Translations under genes and position numbers: made by a program | Shown here: in pieces, positions 63,225-64,000 of the stretch | Position numbering within the stretch: the first letter of the stretch is position 1 | Layout of the letters: each line of letters starts with the position of its first letter | Assembly: GCA_965247705.1 (NCBI GenBank) | Contig: CBDFHV010000085.1 | Span: 248,001-312,000, forward strand | Direction of reading: 5' to 3' | DNA length: 64,000 nucleotides | DNA from: CBDFHV01 sp965247705 | GTDB lineage: Bacteria > Pseudomonadota > Alphaproteobacteria > Rhodospirillales > CAMCUA01 | Notes under the pieces: model-generated | What the model was told of the DNA's origin: nothing | Database searches by the model: none | What the model saw: only the letters and a program-made list of their open reading frames with translations

Positions 63225-63323
63225 CTAGTGTTGCGATTCTAACATTTGGTTCCTGAGCCCGGGGGTGAAGGTCGCAGTTTGCGTAGATTTAATGGGAACG
63301 AAATGTCTCGATCGGAACACTAG
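63225..63323. repeat. 99-bp CTAG-bounded inverted-repeat element (MITE-like)
   Basis: The ends, CTAGTGTTGCGATTCTAACA at 63225 and the reverse complement beginning CTAGTGTTCCGATCGAGACA ending at 63323, match at 23 of 29 positions. The right 45 bp recur identically beside IS copy 1. Like the 270-bp element, both ends carry CTAGTG(G/T)T and share GACA at positions 17-20, although one arm has diverged. A 41-bp spacer with no coding frame separates the arms. It lies between the dehydrogenase and tatC genes. Confidence 0.7.
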
Positions 63324-63431
63324 CACACGACCTTTCACAACGACAAACCCTTCTCCGACCACGCCATTTTGGGGGAGGCGCGCGCGGGCGGAGAGTGGTC
63401 GCGAAGGGTAGCGGCGGCCTGAATCAGGTAG

Positions 63432-64000
63432 TTATCCCGACGCCGTTTCGCTGGCCGCGTCGTCCTCGTCGGCGTCCTCGTCGGCATCCTCGTCCTCCGC
63501 CTGTTGCTTCTTGGCCTTCTGTCGTTCGATGAGGAGCACGGCGAGGATCGAGATCTCGTAGAGGCCGATGGTGGGCAGGGCGAGGCCGACCTGGCTGATC
63601 ACGTCGGGGGGCGTCAGGATGGCGGCCGCGACAAAGGCGGCAACGATAGCGTACTTGCGCTTGGCCCGCATCCCCGCCGCCGTCACCAGCCCCACTCGGG
63701 CCAGCAGGGTCATCAGTACCGGCAGCTCGAAACAGAGACCAAATGCGAAAATCAAGCGCATGACCAGGGACAGGTACTCGTCCACCTTGGCTTCCAGTTG
63801 AATCGCCAGCCCGTCGCCGATGGCCGCCGCCTCGAAGCTGAGGAAGAACTTCCAGGCCACGGGAAAAATCAGGTAGTAGACCAGCGACCCGCCCATGAAG
63901 AACAGGATCGGCGTGGCGATCAGGAACGGCAGGAAGGCGCGCTTCTCGTCGCGAAAGAGGCCGGGGGCGATGAACTTCCAGATCTGCACCGACATATAGG
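63432..64000 (-). CDS. tatC: Sec-independent protein translocase TatC (partial)
   Basis: This is the C-terminal part of TatC; the N-terminal portion lies beyond the window edge, where the frame remains open. Motifs include KFIAPGLFRDEKRAFLPFLI, then FGLCFELPVLMTLLARVGLV and AAILTPPDVISQVGLALPTI, then YEISILAVLLIERQKAKKQ. The tail is strongly acidic and Asp/Glu-rich (ADEDADEDDAASE). TatC is the twin-arginine receptor of the inner membrane. tatAB should lie to the right of this window. Confidence 0.95.
   Translation of the reverse strand, partial: YMSVQIWKFIAPGLFRDEKRAFLPFLIATPILFFMGGSLVYYLIFPVAWKFFLSFEAAAIGDGLAIQLEAKVDEYLSLVMRLIFAFGLCFELPVLMTLLARVGLVTAAGMRAKRKYAIVAAFVAAAILTPPDVISQVGLALPTIGLYEISILAVLLIERQKAKKQQAEDEDADEDADEDDAASETASG

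Overview
The window reads as GC-rich alphaproteobacterial chromosome, most likely from the Rhodospirillales. This is inferred from the leftward order tatC ... serS-surE-pcm-LysM/M23 peptidase (54-64 kb), a glnB-glnA pair behind a sigma-54 promoter, an Aap/Bzt-type amino-acid transporter, and interspersed palindromes whose leftward translation contains VITGLVPAIHG and GTSPRTT. No rRNA, tRNA or CRISPR array was recognised.

Layout. 0-1.1 kb: IS1595-family element, copy 1. 1.1-9 kb: housekeeping and sulfur genes (DHH phosphoesterase, S41 protease, fumarase, hydrolase/OsmC fusion, Nudix, sulfurtransferase, cystathionine beta-lyase). 9.1-9.35 kb: a 270-bp multi-hairpin element. 9.4-13.2 kb: His-rich COG0523 GTPase and modABC. 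13.2-15.5 kb: a higBA toxin-antitoxin module between two copies of the 3' end of a receiver/pentapeptide-repeat gene, which also has a leader terminator. 15.7-18.6 kb: CBS, TerB-like, glnB, glnA. 18.9-21.2 kb: a DoeA/EutD-like hydrolase gene split by IS copy 2. 21.2-29 kb: leftward catabolic and uptake operon (aapJQM, FAD oxidoreductase, hydrolase, nitroreductase), with a 149-nt poly-G run inside aapM. 29.6-34.9 kb: SelA-like enzyme, GYD protein, a degenerate HD-GYP receptor and a minimal mercury module. 34.9-38.1 kb: a FecR/calcium-repeat surface protein gene with an internal stop. 38.5-42.5 kb: LuxR regulator, CHASE-PAS histidine kinase and receiver-GGDEF cyclase. 42.5-47 kb: a dehydrogenase and four tandem EamA transporters, one with an amber stop. 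47-53.3 kb: small secreted proteins, thioesterase, parE, lipoprotein, DUF815 ATPase, rhomboid. 53.3-57.3 kb: M23/LysM, pcm, surE, serS. 57.4-63.2 kb: TRAP transporter with PrpD-like and iron-alcohol-dehydrogenase genes, lying between serS and tatC, with a 99-bp inverted-repeat element at the tatC side.

Two themes stand out. First, small mobile or structured DNA: two identical IS1595 copies, two CTAG-bounded inverted-repeat elements that resemble IS630-type MITEs, REP-like palindromes, and a toxin-antitoxin module in a duplicated gene end. Second, four genes are each interrupted by one apparently recent lesion: an IS in doeA-like, an in-frame poly-C tract in aapM, an ochre codon in the FecR gene and an amber codon in an EamA gene. 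The IS insertion is certainly biological because it has a perfect 8-bp target duplication. The poly-G tract is quite possibly a sequencing or assembly artefact. The two point stops need read-level confirmation.
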